Shown here: positions 42,793 to 51,216 of the stretch, piece by piece
Layout of the letters: every line of letters begins with the position of its first letter
Position numbering within the stretch: position 1 is the stretch's first letter
NCBI RefSeq assembly: GCF_001039275.2
Contig: NZ_CP030117.1
Span: forward strand, 986,001 to 1,050,000
DNA: 64,000 nucleotides
Source of the DNA: Brevibacillus brevis
Lineage (GTDB): Bacteria > Bacillota > Bacilli > Brevibacillales > Brevibacillaceae
Direction of reading: 5' to 3'
The notes under the pieces: generated by a model
The model's database searches: none
Seen by the model: the letters and a program-made list of their open reading frames with translations, nothing else
Told to the model about the DNA's origin: nothing
Program-made: the position numbers and the translations under genes

Positions 42793-44305
42793 AAACCACG
42801 TAATCGAATTACTGAAACAAGTCAGGCAGGAGAGCACCCCACCTCGTCAAGTGTGGAAGCAGATGGGCAAGGAAAGGCTCATTCGTGAGGCGTATCGCAT
42901 GCAGCAGACAGCGAAGATCAAGCGAGTTGTCACCGGAGCAGGTTCCCTTGCAGCAGCCGTATTCATGGGTGTGTGGCTGAGCTATCATTCACCGCTGAAG
43001 CCAACTGTTGATCTGCAAAAAACGATCTCACCTCCAGCCGTTATAACAGCTACACCACCGAATGCTATCCCTTCCCTACCAGTTGAAAGTAAGGCTAAGC
43101 CAGAGGAGAAGCAAGAAGCTGCCGTAATTACTCGCGATGATCCACAGCCACAGACATTAGCACCAGAGACCGCACCGAACCCAATAGACAGGAGCCACCC
43201 CACACCAACACGTGAGAAGTCACCATTGGAAGTACAGGCAGAGGCCTATTTGCAAAAGAAGCTGGGAGAACAAAGCAAACAGTTTGAAGTGGATCATGCT
43301 CACTCGAATTTGGCACAAGGAGAAGTGGCTTTTCGCAAAATCATCAATGGCATTCCTCTTCAGGAGAATAGCGCGATGGTCCGCATCTCCCCCAAAACAG
43401 GTGAAATGACCTTGCTTCTTTACCCTGATCTCGAAGATAGTGGCGTAGCGTCACAGCCTGCCAATCGTGAGGGGACGATTGACAAAGTAAAGGCAGCCCA
43501 GCAACTGGGGAGTACGCTTCGGCTCGTTTATGCAGGAAAGAAACAACCAGGCCTTCAATACGTAGTAGCATCAGATGTTTATGTGAACGCGAAAACAGGC
43601 AAGCTGATCGGCCAAGAGAAAGCAGAGAAAAAATCCGTTGCTGTTTCGGGACAAGGAAAACCACTCGTGCTGAAATCTTCTGATGAGGTCGCAGAGCTGC
43701 TTGAGCGCAAGTTGGACATAAAGGTGGAGCAAAAAGCATTCATTGGTGTAAATCCGCATGGTATTTCATACTCTTGGAACGATGGACAGGGCAACGGCGT
43801 TTCCGTTGAGACGACAGATGATGGAGCATTCCTCGGGTTTTCACAGAGGACTGCGGATGGACGTAAGAACCACCGGGAAACGACCTATGAACAGGCAAAA
43901 GCGCTCGCGATAGCCCACCTGGAGAAATTCCTTCCAACCGATGTGCGTGAGTTGTCATTGGAAGCGTCGCAAGAGTCGCCTAGCACCATTCAGTTTACCT
44001 TTGTCCCGAAGGTCAACGGGATTCCCGTCATAGATCATTCTTATAAAGTGTCGGTCGAGCAGGCTAGCGGGCTTGTTACCGAGCTTACGGGCAACTTTTC
44101 GGATTTATCATGGTTACACACTGATCAGACAGCTAAAACGCTCTCCAAGGAAGAGGCACTTGATCAATTTGTGCAGCATGCTCCACTGGAACTCGTGTAC
44201 TTGCCAGCGGAAAAAGGGGCGGAGCCAGTACTTGCTTACCAAATCCGCCGGGATTCCGAACAGCCATGGGCAATAGAAGCCACGACAGGCAAGGTCATCA
44301 ATTAA
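42776..44305 (+). CDS. Anti-sigma factor with membrane span and YcdB-like extracellular domain
   Basis: A 509-residue protein that begins inside the sigma gene (ATG 42776, GAGGAGAGG upstream). Residues 1-45 form a cytoplasmic helix-rich region that could hold the sigma factor, TM is about 49-66 (VVTGAGSLAAAVFMGVWLS), a Pro/Thr/Lys-rich linker follows (70-140), and the outside part has PepSY/YcdB-like repeats (AFRKIINGIPLQENSAMVRISPKTGEMTLL; FTFVPKVNGIPVIDHSYKVSVEQASGLVTEL). This matches the layout of membrane anti-sigma factors. The close overlap shows sigma and anti-sigma are made together. Confidence 0.8.
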   Translation: MSLPDENHVIELLKQVRQESTPPRQVWKQMGKERLIREAYRMQQTAKIKRVVTGAGSLAAAVFMGVWLSYHSPLKPTVDLQKTISPPAVITATPPNAIPSLPVESKAKPEEKQEAAVITRDDPQPQTLAPETAPNPIDRSHPTPTREKSPLEVQAEAYLQKKLGEQSKQFEVDHAHSNLAQGEVAFRKIINGIPLQENSAMVRISPKTGEMTLLLYPDLEDSGVASQPANREGTIDKVKAAQQLGSTLRLVYAGKKQPGLQYVVASDVYVNAKTGKLIGQEKAEKKSVAVSGQGKPLVLKSSDEVAELLERKLDIKVEQKAFIGVNPHGISYSWNDGQGNGVSVETTDDGAFLGFSQRTADGRKNHRETTYEQAKALAIAHLEKFLPTDVRELSLEASQESPSTIQFTFVPKVNGIPVIDHSYKVSVEQASGLVTELTGNFSDLSWLHTDQTAKTLSKEEALDQFVQHAPLELVYLPAEKGAEPVLAYQIRRDSEQPWAIEATTGKVIN

Positions 44306-44318
44306 AGAGCAAGCAACG

Positions 44319-44351
44319 AACCTCCATGAAAAGACGCTTCATGGAGGTTTC
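44319..44351 (+). terminator. Terminator after the YcdB-sigma-anti-sigma operon
   Basis: AACCTCCATGAA / TTCATGGAGGTT, twelve pairs, with a short loop, followed by TCATTC; possibly shared with the convergent oxidoreductase gene. Confidence 0.75.
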
Positions 44352-44356
44352 ATTCT

Positions 44357-45301
44357 TTACTGGCGTTGGCTCGCAAGCTGTTTCTGTAAAGCAAGCGCAA
44401 GCTCGAAGGACTCGACTGCATGATCAACATCGATGATCGATTCTGTATGTTCCGCAAAGCATTGAATGGCATGACGCAAGCTCTCTTCATACGGATTGAC
44501 AGGTTCGAGAACGAGGGCATTCTTGCCTGAGGATGTGTATTCCCATAAGAAAGATTCCGTTTGACCATGGCTATCGGCTTCCTGAAAAACGAGCTTTGCC
44601 TTCTCAAAGTACGCTTCGTAACCGACAGTGAATGGGTACGAGGTCGGCATCTGCGAGGAGGAGACTATTTCAGCATGCGCATCAGGGTAACGAAAGTGCG
44701 AGTGGACGATGGACTGTTTTTTATCCGATGATTCTGCCCCCCATGCGCTCATACTGGCATTGTGACCGAACAGCCATGTTACGAAGTCCAGCTCATGAAT
44801 CATCAGATTCGTCGTAATGGAGGACAAGCCTAAATCCCCCCATAAGGGAGCTGTTTCTCTTTTAAGCGAGAGGGAGAGAAGCTGTCCGTACTTGTTTTCT
44901 GCATGTGCACTACGAAGGTAGGTGTACGCCGGGTCAAATTTGATAAACTGATTCACCAACAACTTTTTCCCCGACCGGTCCCTTGCATGCTTCATGGCTT
45001 GTGCATCGTCTAGCGTATAACAAACCGGTGTTTCGCAGAATACATGCTTTCCGGTTTCGAGTGCTTCTACAGCGTATTGCCGATGCAACTGTGAAGGCAG
45101 GCAAATATCCACGACATCGATAGTAGGATCGCGCATGATCTCGTCCATATGCTCTGTAATCTCCACATGCAGCTCTTCCTGTAGCTTTTGCAGCTTCGAT
45201 TTACTTCGACCGAAAACTACCAATCTATCTACACCATCCATTTTTTTCAGCAGATGTGCATGGTACGCACCAAAGCCGGTCCCTAATACTGCGATATTCA
45301 T
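44357..45301 (-). CDS. Gfo/Idh/MocA-family oxidoreductase
   Basis: A 314-residue NAD(P)-dependent dehydrogenase. Rossmann start IAVLGTGFGAYHAHLLKKM (GxGxxG variant), VVDICLPSQLHRQYAVEALETGKHVFCETP with the catalytic-side E-x-P (here CETP in place of the usual CEKP lysine), and a C-terminal alpha/beta domain with TTNLMIHELDFVTWLFG. The catalytic lysine of most family members (EKP) is replaced by threonine, so activity may be altered. Substrate, likely a sugar or inositol derivative, is unknown. Divergent from the WYL regulator. Confidence 0.86.
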   Translation of the reverse strand: MNIAVLGTGFGAYHAHLLKKMDGVDRLVVFGRSKSKLQKLQEELHVEITEHMDEIMRDPTIDVVDICLPSQLHRQYAVEALETGKHVFCETPVCYTLDDAQAMKHARDRSGKKLLVNQFIKFDPAYTYLRSAHAENKYGQLLSLSLKRETAPLWGDLGLSSITTNLMIHELDFVTWLFGHNASMSAWGAESSDKKQSIVHSHFRYPDAHAEIVSSSQMPTSYPFTVGYEAYFEKAKLVFQEADSHGQTESFLWEYTSSGKNALVLEPVNPYEESLRHAIQCFAEHTESIIDVDHAVESFELALALQKQLASQRQ

Positions 45302-45416
45302 CTTGCATCCCTCCTATCCTGATAGCTCTATGATATCTTTGTATTGTTGACAGCATCGTGTCATCAATTTGGTCGCGTTGAAAAATAGAGTAGTTTGTTT
45401 GTAGTGGAGGCTGGAG

Positions 45417-46373
45417 ATGAGACTGCATCGATTGATTGCGATATTGCTACTGATCGAATCAAGGGGAAAAATGAAAGCAAAAGAACTCGCTATAGCACTG
45501 GAGACGTCTGTTCGCTCGATTTATCGGGATATTGACGCACTGTCCCAGGCAGGGATTCCGATCACGGCAACCTCGGGGCCTGGCGGTGGAATTTATTTGA
45601 TGGAAGGATATACGGTCAATCTGAAACAACTGTATGTCGATGATGTCGTGCACTTGTATTTGACCGGGATGGGGATTCATGTAGGGCAGGATACCGAGAC
45701 TGGACACAAATTAACGTCTGCTTTGCTCAAACTGGAAAAGACGCTGCCTCAGACTTATCAGCCGGATATCGAGAAAGCGAAGAAGCGTTTCTATTTCGAT
45801 GAGACGCCGTGGTGGGAAGAGAGAGTAGTCATACCGAATCTGGAGGTTTTGCGGGCAGCGGTTTGGCGATCAAGCAAAGTGGTCATTTCCTACCGCAAAA
45901 TGGATGGGAGCAGCTCGCTACGTACGGTATGTCCCTACGGTCTCGTCGTGAAAAAAACGGAGTGGTATCTCGTTGCTTTCTGTGAAAAAGCGCAGGAGAT
46001 TCGAACATTCAAGTGCGAGCGGATTCCTTCTGTTCATGTACTGGAGGAGACATTCGGGATTCTAGAGAGCTTTTCGTTGGCAGGTTATTGGACGAATCAG
46101 GAGGCGGCGTTTAAGCAGGCTTGTCGTGAAGTCGAATATTTTCCTGTCGTGATCAGATTGCATGCTGAAAAGCTGGCCGTGCGAGAGAGGCTGGAGGTGA
46201 TTTCCGCTGTGCAGCACGGAGAGTACGAGCAATTGACGGTTAATTTGTACAGTTATGAAAGAGCATGTCGCGATATTTTGGATATAATCGGACATATGGA
46301 GGTAGTGGAGCCAGCGGAATTAAGAGCTTTTGCAGAAGAGAGGCTGCGAGAATGTATGGCACTGTATACGTAG
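45417..46373 (+). CDS. YafY-type HTH-WYL transcriptional regulator
   Basis: A 318-residue regulator: N-terminal winged HTH_11 (RLIAILLLIESRGKMKAKELAIALETSVRSIYRDIDALSQAGIPI), then a WYL domain (AVWRSSKVVISYRKMD, VKKTEWYLVAFCEKAQEIRTFKCERI). The GGG in TATSGPGGGIYL is typical. WYL proteins sense nucleotides or ligands. It is 115 bases from, and divergent to, the Gfo/Idh dehydrogenase, a likely target. ATG 45417 follows TGGAGGCTGGAG. Confidence 0.88.
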   Translation: MRLHRLIAILLLIESRGKMKAKELAIALETSVRSIYRDIDALSQAGIPITATSGPGGGIYLMEGYTVNLKQLYVDDVVHLYLTGMGIHVGQDTETGHKLTSALLKLEKTLPQTYQPDIEKAKKRFYFDETPWWEERVVIPNLEVLRAAVWRSSKVVISYRKMDGSSSLRTVCPYGLVVKKTEWYLVAFCEKAQEIRTFKCERIPSVHVLEETFGILESFSLAGYWTNQEAAFKQACREVEYFPVVIRLHAEKLAVRERLEVISAVQHGEYEQLTVNLYSYERACRDILDIIGHMEVVEPAELRAFAEERLRECMALYT

Positions 46374-46383
46374 CGTACGCCAA

Positions 46384-46414
46384 AAGGCTTCACATCAAGT
46401 CGATGCGAAGCCTT
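46384..46414 (-). terminator. Hairpin between convergent regulator and acetyltransferase genes
   Basis: AAGGCTTC / GAAGCCTT with extra pairing, at the shared 3' ends; only a short A/T flank, so weak. Confidence 0.45.
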
Positions 46415-46986
46415 CAGCGGGAAAGCATGGGATAACTCGAGTGAACATGTTGTTTGAAGCTCTCATAGTCCGAGGCATGTATATGAGAGTCGTGGTCACT
46501 GATACATACATGCTTCATGTTAAGGCGCTGAGCGAAACGATTGCCAGCTTCCGTAATATTATCCATGATGATTGATTGGATGCGGCAGCCACTCTGTTCG
46601 ACATGAGCCAGTACATCGAGATAATGATGCAGCATCATGGGCAAGGCAGCGCTTTTCCGATAAGATTGATCGACAACGACACAGGACAGAAAATAATAGA
46701 CTTGCTCGGGAGAAGTAGTTAAATCTTCAATATCCGCAGTCGTCATCAGGCTGTCTTTAAACGTCCCTTGCGCAATTTGCAGGTAGATATGAGGCTTGAC
46801 GGGAAGCAGGTTCATAAAAGCGATGATGCCCCCATTCTCTTCGATCGCAACGACCGAATCGGGACGAAACAAATACCAATTGTAGCTCTCTTGGTACGGT
46901 GTAATAAATTCAGCATCATAATATTGAAGCTCGAGTTGTTCCATTTGTCTAAAATGCTCAAGGTGCAGATGCTCCATGATCTTCAT
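46414..46986 (-). CDS. GNAT-like acetyltransferase-fold protein
   Basis: A 190-residue protein with a GNAT-like layout: N-terminal MEHLHLEHFRQMEQLELQYYDAEFITPYQESYNWYLFRPDSVVAIEENGGIIAFMNLLPV, central strand YYFLSCVVVDQSYRKSAALPMMLHHYLDVL, ending NAGNRFAQRLNMKHV-like helix and strand. The acetyl-CoA loop is not the standard RxxGxG, so the activity is uncertain. ATG 46986 after GAAGGAGATTTGC. No family name recognised. Confidence 0.6.
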   Translation of the reverse strand: MKIMEHLHLEHFRQMEQLELQYYDAEFITPYQESYNWYLFRPDSVVAIEENGGIIAFMNLLPVKPHIYLQIAQGTFKDSLMTTADIEDLTTSPEQVYYFLSCVVVDQSYRKSAALPMMLHHYLDVLAHVEQSGCRIQSIIMDNITEAGNRFAQRLNMKHVCISDHDSHIHASDYESFKQHVHSSYPMLSR

Positions 46987-47104
46987 AAGCAAATCTCCTT
47001 CTTTACGGAAAGCGGCTTTGCCGTAGAGCTTCGGCTCGCTGCAAGCTTTCTTTTGGTCCAAGGTGGAGTCTTGGGATGATCTGTGCGCCATGTTTTGTGT
47101 GGTG

Positions 47105-47896
47105 TTATTCCGTCTTACTAGGCGACAGCTCGCAGATATAGTGTATAAAGCGCTGGGTTTCCTTTGCCCGCTTGATTCTGTTCGAAAATAAAGATGGTTC
47201 GTTTGGGTGGTAGCGTATTCGCAAGGATTCTTTCAGTAAAAGATGCCATTCATTTGGGAGTTCTTGCAGAGCCTGTTCTACGGCTTTTCTCTTCGGAATA
47301 ATGTCCTCATGGATGAGCGCGTAATAGATTCGGCATAAGGTGAAAACGGCGAAGTCTACCCATCCATCGAGCAAGAATTTCCGCATGCTTTTTCCTTTCG
47401 GTGACCAATAATCATGTACATTGTATTTCATCGTTTCCCCGACATCAAACCACTGGGTAGGGATGTGTAATGCTTCAATACTTTTCCCCATAACGGTAAT
47501 GCCCTGTTGCTTGAGGATCCACCACGTCACATGATTGACATCATAGTGGCCGGATGATTTGAATGTCCCATTGTCAACGTAAGGATAAGGCTCCAAGGAT
47601 AGATTGGTTTTTCCGATGTCATCCAGCTTGATATACATGCCGTCCATTCTTTTAGCGAGTGGGTTGGCGTTTTGGAGAGCATAATGAATGTTCTTGAGCG
47701 TTTTTATTTCTGCATTCGTTAACCCACTATGCAAGATCGTTACAAAATCAATATCGCTGTTATCTTCCTCGAAGCCTGACAGCGCAATAGAGCCATACAA
47801 ATACACACCGTAGATGGCATCAGGCAGTTCTGCCATGAGTCGTTGCGTATAGTCGTGTAAGAAAGGTCTAACACTTTCTGGGATTCTCTTGTCCAT
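47105..47896 (-). CDS. Aminoglycoside nucleotidyltransferase-like protein (AadA type)
   Basis: A 263-residue protein with an N-terminal nucleotidyltransferase domain: YGVYLYGSIALSGFEEDNSDIDFVTILHS has the GS...DxD motif of the pol-beta superfamily. The C-terminal half is a DUF4111-like helical domain (WILKQQGITVMGKSIEALHIP, KWRKFLL-like WVDFAVFTLCRIYYALIHEDIIPKRKAVEQAL), as in AadA/ANT(3'')-(9) enzymes that adenylylate streptomycin or spectinomycin. ATG 47896 follows GAAGGAGTTTCCTT. Substrate use is inference from fold. Confidence 0.75.
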   Translation of the reverse strand: MDKRIPESVRPFLHDYTQRLMAELPDAIYGVYLYGSIALSGFEEDNSDIDFVTILHSGLTNAEIKTLKNIHYALQNANPLAKRMDGMYIKLDDIGKTNLSLEPYPYVDNGTFKSSGHYDVNHVTWWILKQQGITVMGKSIEALHIPTQWFDVGETMKYNVHDYWSPKGKSMRKFLLDGWVDFAVFTLCRIYYALIHEDIIPKRKAVEQALQELPNEWHLLLKESLRIRYHPNEPSLFSNRIKRAKETQRFIHYICELSPSKTE

Positions 47897-48065
47897 AAGG
47901 AAACTCCTTCTCCCCAACTTTTTCGAAGTCGCCTGTGAAATTGATCATTTCCATAATTTTCATACCACCAGTAAATGAGATAAAGTTTACTTGGTTTTTA
48001 ATTTTCTCGCAAGATGAATTCTAATCTGATAGAAAAATGGTTTGATAGCCAAGGAGGGACACGGT

Positions 48066-48116
48066 ATGATAATTTGGATGGTAACAATTGTTAAAGGAGG
48101 CGTTTATTGTGATTGA
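48066..48116 (+). CDS. First leader ORF upstream of the GNAT gene
   Basis: A 16-residue ORF, MIIWMVTIVKGGVYCD, begins ATG 48066 after a near-consensus AAGGAGGGAC (48051-48060, spacing eight). Its codons for KGG contain the ribosome-binding site of the next leader ORF, and its stop (48114-48116) lies inside that ORF. Short hydrophobic start, then KGGVYCD. No family recognised. Confidence 0.55.
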   Translation: MIIWMVTIVKGGVYCD

Positions 48117-48165
48117 GTACATGCTAACAAAGGTCAAATTTTTGATAGGGAACTCGCGTAAGTAG
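48109..48165 (+). CDS. Second leader ORF upstream of the GNAT gene
   Basis: An 18-residue ORF (MIEYMLTKVKFLIGNSRK) starts at GTG 48109 with AAAGGAGG eight bases upstream and stops at TAG 48165, 45 bases before the GNAT start. Codons 14-17 (48148-48158, GGG AAC TCG CG) form the 5' arm of a hairpin with CGCGA and TTCCC (48176-48187). Two leader ORFs in tandem, each with its own good site, resemble the ermA leader. Confidence 0.6.
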   Translation: MIEYMLTKVKFLIGNSRK

Positions 48166-48202
48166 CCCGCAAACCCGCGATATTCCCCGAGGATGAAAGG
48201 GG
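48148..48202 (+). promoter_or_regulatory. Mutually exclusive hairpins at the GNAT ribosome-binding site
   Basis: Fold A: GGGAA (48148-48152) with TTCCC (48183-48187) and TCGCG (48154-48158) with CGCGA (48176-48180). Fold B: CCCC (48185-48188) with GGGG (48199-48202), the latter being the Shine-Dalgarno of the GNAT gene. The CCC bases are shared, so A frees and B masks the ribosome-binding site. A ribosome on the end of the second leader ORF would break A. Confidence 0.5.
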
Positions 48203-48209
48203 TATTATT

Positions 48210-49133
48210 GTGAGTCAATTATCAACCGGTATGATTATTCGGAATTTTCAAAATGAAGACTTCTCGTTACTTGGCGAGCTATATCAAGCCGTTACCTCAA
48301 AAGAAAACGCCACGTTTTGGTGGGTCGGTGAAGAAGCAAATTGGAGTAATGTCTATTGTGCATTTGAAAATGGAAAGATGGTGGCGAAGGGGCAAGTCAG
48401 TATTATTACGATTATCCCTCCTGGACGTTCAGCAGCAAATAAGCATTCGATCTACCTGAATCTGAAGGCGCTACCGGAAAGAGACAATGACTTCGATTTG
48501 CTAGAAAACGTGTACCAGCACCTATTTCTAAGAGCCTTGCAAGTAAAAGAAACGTTGCCAAGTGAATACCAAACGATGCTGTGTGTCGGTAACGATTCAT
48601 CCGAAGTAGAAAACAACCGCTTTTTTATCCAAAAGGGCTATACCCATTGGAATAGCTTGTTTCAGATGAAGCGTGATTTACTAGAACCCATCCCCGCGTT
48701 AACGCTGGATGAAAACTTTCACTTTTCGTATTGGAAAATGGAGAGCGCACAGGAAGAAAAAGATTACTTGGATCTGGAAGCCACGATTTGGCCGGACGCT
48801 CCTTTAGGGTTTGAAAGACTTTCTGAATACAAGAACAAGGCGCTTTGGACATCCATGGTGATTCGTCAAAACGACACGATTGCTGCCAGCTTGATGGCAT
48901 GGCAGGAGGAAAAAGTAGGAGTAGTCGAGGATGTTTTCGTACAGGAACCTTGGAGAAAGCGTGGGCTTGCGAAGTTTTTACTGACACAAGCATTGGGATA
49001 TCTAAAATCGCATGAACTGAAATCCGCGTATCTCATGGTGGAAACGACGAATGAAACTGCTTTGTCTCTATACAAATCGGTTGGATTCGAGGTAGATAAA
49101 GAGGAGATCAGGTACTATATGGTGCTGAAATAA
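48210..49133 (+). CDS. GNAT-family acetyltransferase (two-domain)
   Basis: A 307-residue protein with two GNAT-like halves. The first (1-145) is degenerate (IIRNFQNEDFSLLGELYQAVTSKENA); the second has the full site: VVEDVFVQEPWRKRGLAKFLLTQAL (RxxGxx) and VETTNETALSLYKSVGFEVDKEEIRYYM. The start is GTG 48210 after AAAGGGG. The leader carries two overlapping small ORFs and competing folds, indicating inducible translation, as seen for antibiotic-modifying genes. A role in resistance to a ribosome-targeting drug is inference. Note the AadA-like gene divergently upstream. Confidence 0.82.
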   Translation: MSQLSTGMIIRNFQNEDFSLLGELYQAVTSKENATFWWVGEEANWSNVYCAFENGKMVAKGQVSIITIIPPGRSAANKHSIYLNLKALPERDNDFDLLENVYQHLFLRALQVKETLPSEYQTMLCVGNDSSEVENNRFFIQKGYTHWNSLFQMKRDLLEPIPALTLDENFHFSYWKMESAQEEKDYLDLEATIWPDAPLGFERLSEYKNKALWTSMVIRQNDTIAASLMAWQEEKVGVVEDVFVQEPWRKRGLAKFLLTQALGYLKSHELKSAYLMVETTNETALSLYKSVGFEVDKEEIRYYMVLK

Positions 49134-49141
49134 GAAGGACA

Positions 49142-49177
49142 TGGGAGGAGCGCTAGAGTAGCGCCCCTCTTTTTTGT
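49142..49177 (+). terminator. Terminator after the GNAT gene
   Basis: GGGAGGAGCGCT / AGCGCCCCTC with a five-base loop, followed by TTTTTTG. Confidence 0.84.
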
Positions 49178-49296
49178 GCAAGTTGATTCGAAATTCCCTT
49201 GCAAGAATTACAAAGATAAGGTAAATGTTGGGTGTATCTCATGCCGATACAATAGAGAGGACCCAGCGTCTAAATATGAGAAGGTGAGGATTTGCG

Positions 49297-50040
49297 ATGA
49301 ATTTTTTCAAGAAGCTATTCGGCGGTACGAACAACGGAGAAAAGTCAGGGGACGGCACTGCGATTTACACATATAACGAACAAGCTGATTATGAACCCCC
49401 AGCTCCCATGGAATATGTAGAAGAAATTGTTGCCCACTTTGAGACGGTATTTGCGGGAAGAGAAAGCAGTGTTTTTCACGAAATTATTTCCGATATGATT
49501 CATATTGATGTGAATGTAATGAGTCCTACAGAAGAAGAACCATTTTGGGTTCTGTATACGACTGGGATGAGTGATTTACCGATGACGATCCCGGATGAAA
49601 TACAGGAGCAGATGGAAGAGAATTTCGATCGAGCAGAAGTGATGATATTTTTGCCGGCTTCCTGGGAGCTGACACAAGAATCGCTACAGGATGAAAACAA
49701 CTACTGGCCGATCAGGCTGATGAAGCAAATGGCTCGTTTTCCTCACCAGTACAATACGTGGTTGGGATACGGACATACGATACCGAATTATGAGGACTAT
49801 GTACCGTATGCGGATGGCACTGGCTTAAATGGAGTCGTTCTGTTTCAGCTATCCGAAGAGATCAGCGTCATTCCCACCAAGGATGGGAACAAGGTTCATG
49901 CCTATTTCTTGATTCCTTTGTATAAAGAAGAGATGGAATATAAATTGGAGCATGGCTTGGATGCGCTGTTGGATAAATTGTTTGAGCTGGAAGATGATGC
50001 GCTAATTTTGAATCCGAATAGAAGAAATACGTGCAAGTAA
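49297..50040 (+). CDS. Suppressor-of-fused (SUFU) domain protein
   Basis: A 247-residue cytoplasmic protein with a SUFU domain over most of its length: VEEIVAHFETVFAGRESSVFHEI, IHIDVNVMSPTEEEPFWVLYTTGMSDLPM, RAEVMIFLPASWEL, WPIRLMKQMARFPHQYNTWLGYGHTI and VHAYFLIPLYKEEMEYKLEHG. The bacterial SUFU fold is common among immunity proteins of polymorphic toxin systems, so it may guard against contact-delivered toxins; no toxin gene is adjacent. ATG 49297 follows GAGAAGGTGAGG. Confidence 0.85.
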   Translation: MNFFKKLFGGTNNGEKSGDGTAIYTYNEQADYEPPAPMEYVEEIVAHFETVFAGRESSVFHEIISDMIHIDVNVMSPTEEEPFWVLYTTGMSDLPMTIPDEIQEQMEENFDRAEVMIFLPASWELTQESLQDENNYWPIRLMKQMARFPHQYNTWLGYGHTIPNYEDYVPYADGTGLNGVVLFQLSEEISVIPTKDGNKVHAYFLIPLYKEEMEYKLEHGLDALLDKLFELEDDALILNPNRRNTCK

Positions 50041-50071
50041 AAATATATGAAAGCATGAGCGTGTAACAAAA

Positions 50072-50101
50072 CGGGTTCCATATACGATATAGAACCCGTT
50101 G
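50072..50101 (-). terminator. Hairpin between SUFU and anti-sigma genes
   Basis: AACGGGTTC / GAACCCGTT with a loop of about 12 bases between convergent genes. Confidence 0.6.
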
Positions 50102-50130
50102 CTCCTTTGCTGTGACCTCCAAACTCAAAG

Positions 50131-51216
50131 TCAGTCTCTTTCTATACCGATCCCATAAATCGTTCCAACATCCCTATCAAAAAGCTTTATGGATAAACGT
50201 GGTTTCCCAGGAGTGTCACTTCTCAATATATAGCCGCCCCAATCCTTGCCGCCATAAGCCTTGTACCCAGTAGTGTCTATGCCAAAAATATCTTGAATAA
50301 GCGGCTTCGTGACGGGAATCGCTTCATCGATTGATTTGATGATAATATGCTTGTGTTCCGTTACATGCTGCACATCATATACTTGGCCTGTTTTTGCTCC
50401 GACTTCCACCTCATATCTTTCTTGCTCGTTGTGAAACGTCCACCTATCCTCTTTCTCATCTGATGATTTTACGGCTAGGGTGAAGGAGAGATCATTTTTA
50501 TTGGTGAAGCGCGTCAAAGCTTTTTGCGCGATGTCCAGAGACTTTTGATCTGCATCCTTAGGGTTGTAATTCAAGGTATAATCAATGACTTTGTTTGTAG
50601 ATAAATCAACATCAACATCCTGATCTTGATCCAAGTCAAAGCTTAGAATAGCTATGTCTTTTCTTTTATAAAATTCTGTTGTTTCGAAGTTAACCGGTTG
50701 TTTCGTAACCCTATAGGCTTCACGTGCAGTCTCTACATATTTTTGATAAGGTTCCGTCAATTCTTGGATGGCAAAAGTTGCTTTGACGGCAATCACCTCT
50801 GTCGTATCGGCCTTAAAATATACCCAGGCTTCTTCATCCTTTGTCAGTACAACAAAGGACTCCTCGTTTTTCTCGATCTCTGCAAAAGTAAAATTCTTCT
50901 CAATGCCGCTCGCCGTAGTGATTGCCTGCTGGGCAGCCGTAAAATACTTTTGCTCTTCGGGAGTCAAAGCTGCACTGCTCGTTGATTCTGCTGGTGCAGA
51001 AAATGGTTTCATCCAGAAAAAACCGAGCAACAGGCCGCAGGTGATCAGCCCTTTTGCCATCCATCCATAGTACATTCTTCGTTTGTTCACTTTTTGAAGT
51101 CTACCTCCTTCTTCTCGCACACCCTCTAATATTGCTTGGCTTCGTTCTCGGGAAAGGATTTGCTCCGGGAATTGATTCAATTCTTCTAGAATGATCTGCT
51201 CATCACATGATGGCAT
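50131..51216 (-). CDS. Putative anti-sigma factor (membrane-anchored)
   Basis: A 361-residue protein whose start overlaps the sigma gene by 14 bases. Cytoplasmic N-terminus (1-48) with CDEQIILEELNQFPEQIL, one membrane span about 52-70 (WMAKGLITCGLLLGFFWM), then an extracytoplasmic part with PepSY-like elements (EEAWVYFKADTTEVIAV; ERYEVEVGAKTGQVYDV). Similar architecture to the anti-sigma protein at 42776, with no clear sequence match beyond domain style. ATG 51216. Likely holds the ECF factor until a signal arrives. Confidence 0.72.
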   Translation of the reverse strand: MPSCDEQIILEELNQFPEQILSRERSQAILEGVREEGGRLQKVNKRRMYYGWMAKGLITCGLLLGFFWMKPFSAPAESTSSAALTPEEQKYFTAAQQAITTASGIEKNFTFAEIEKNEESFVVLTKDEEAWVYFKADTTEVIAVKATFAIQELTEPYQKYVETAREAYRVTKQPVNFETTEFYKRKDIAILSFDLDQDQDVDVDLSTNKVIDYTLNYNPKDADQKSLDIAQKALTRFTNKNDLSFTLAVKSSDEKEDRWTFHNEQERYEVEVGAKTGQVYDVQHVTEHKHIIIKSIDEAIPVTKPLIQDIFGIDTTGYKAYGGKDWGGYILRSDTPGKPRLSIKLFDRDVGTIYGIGIERD

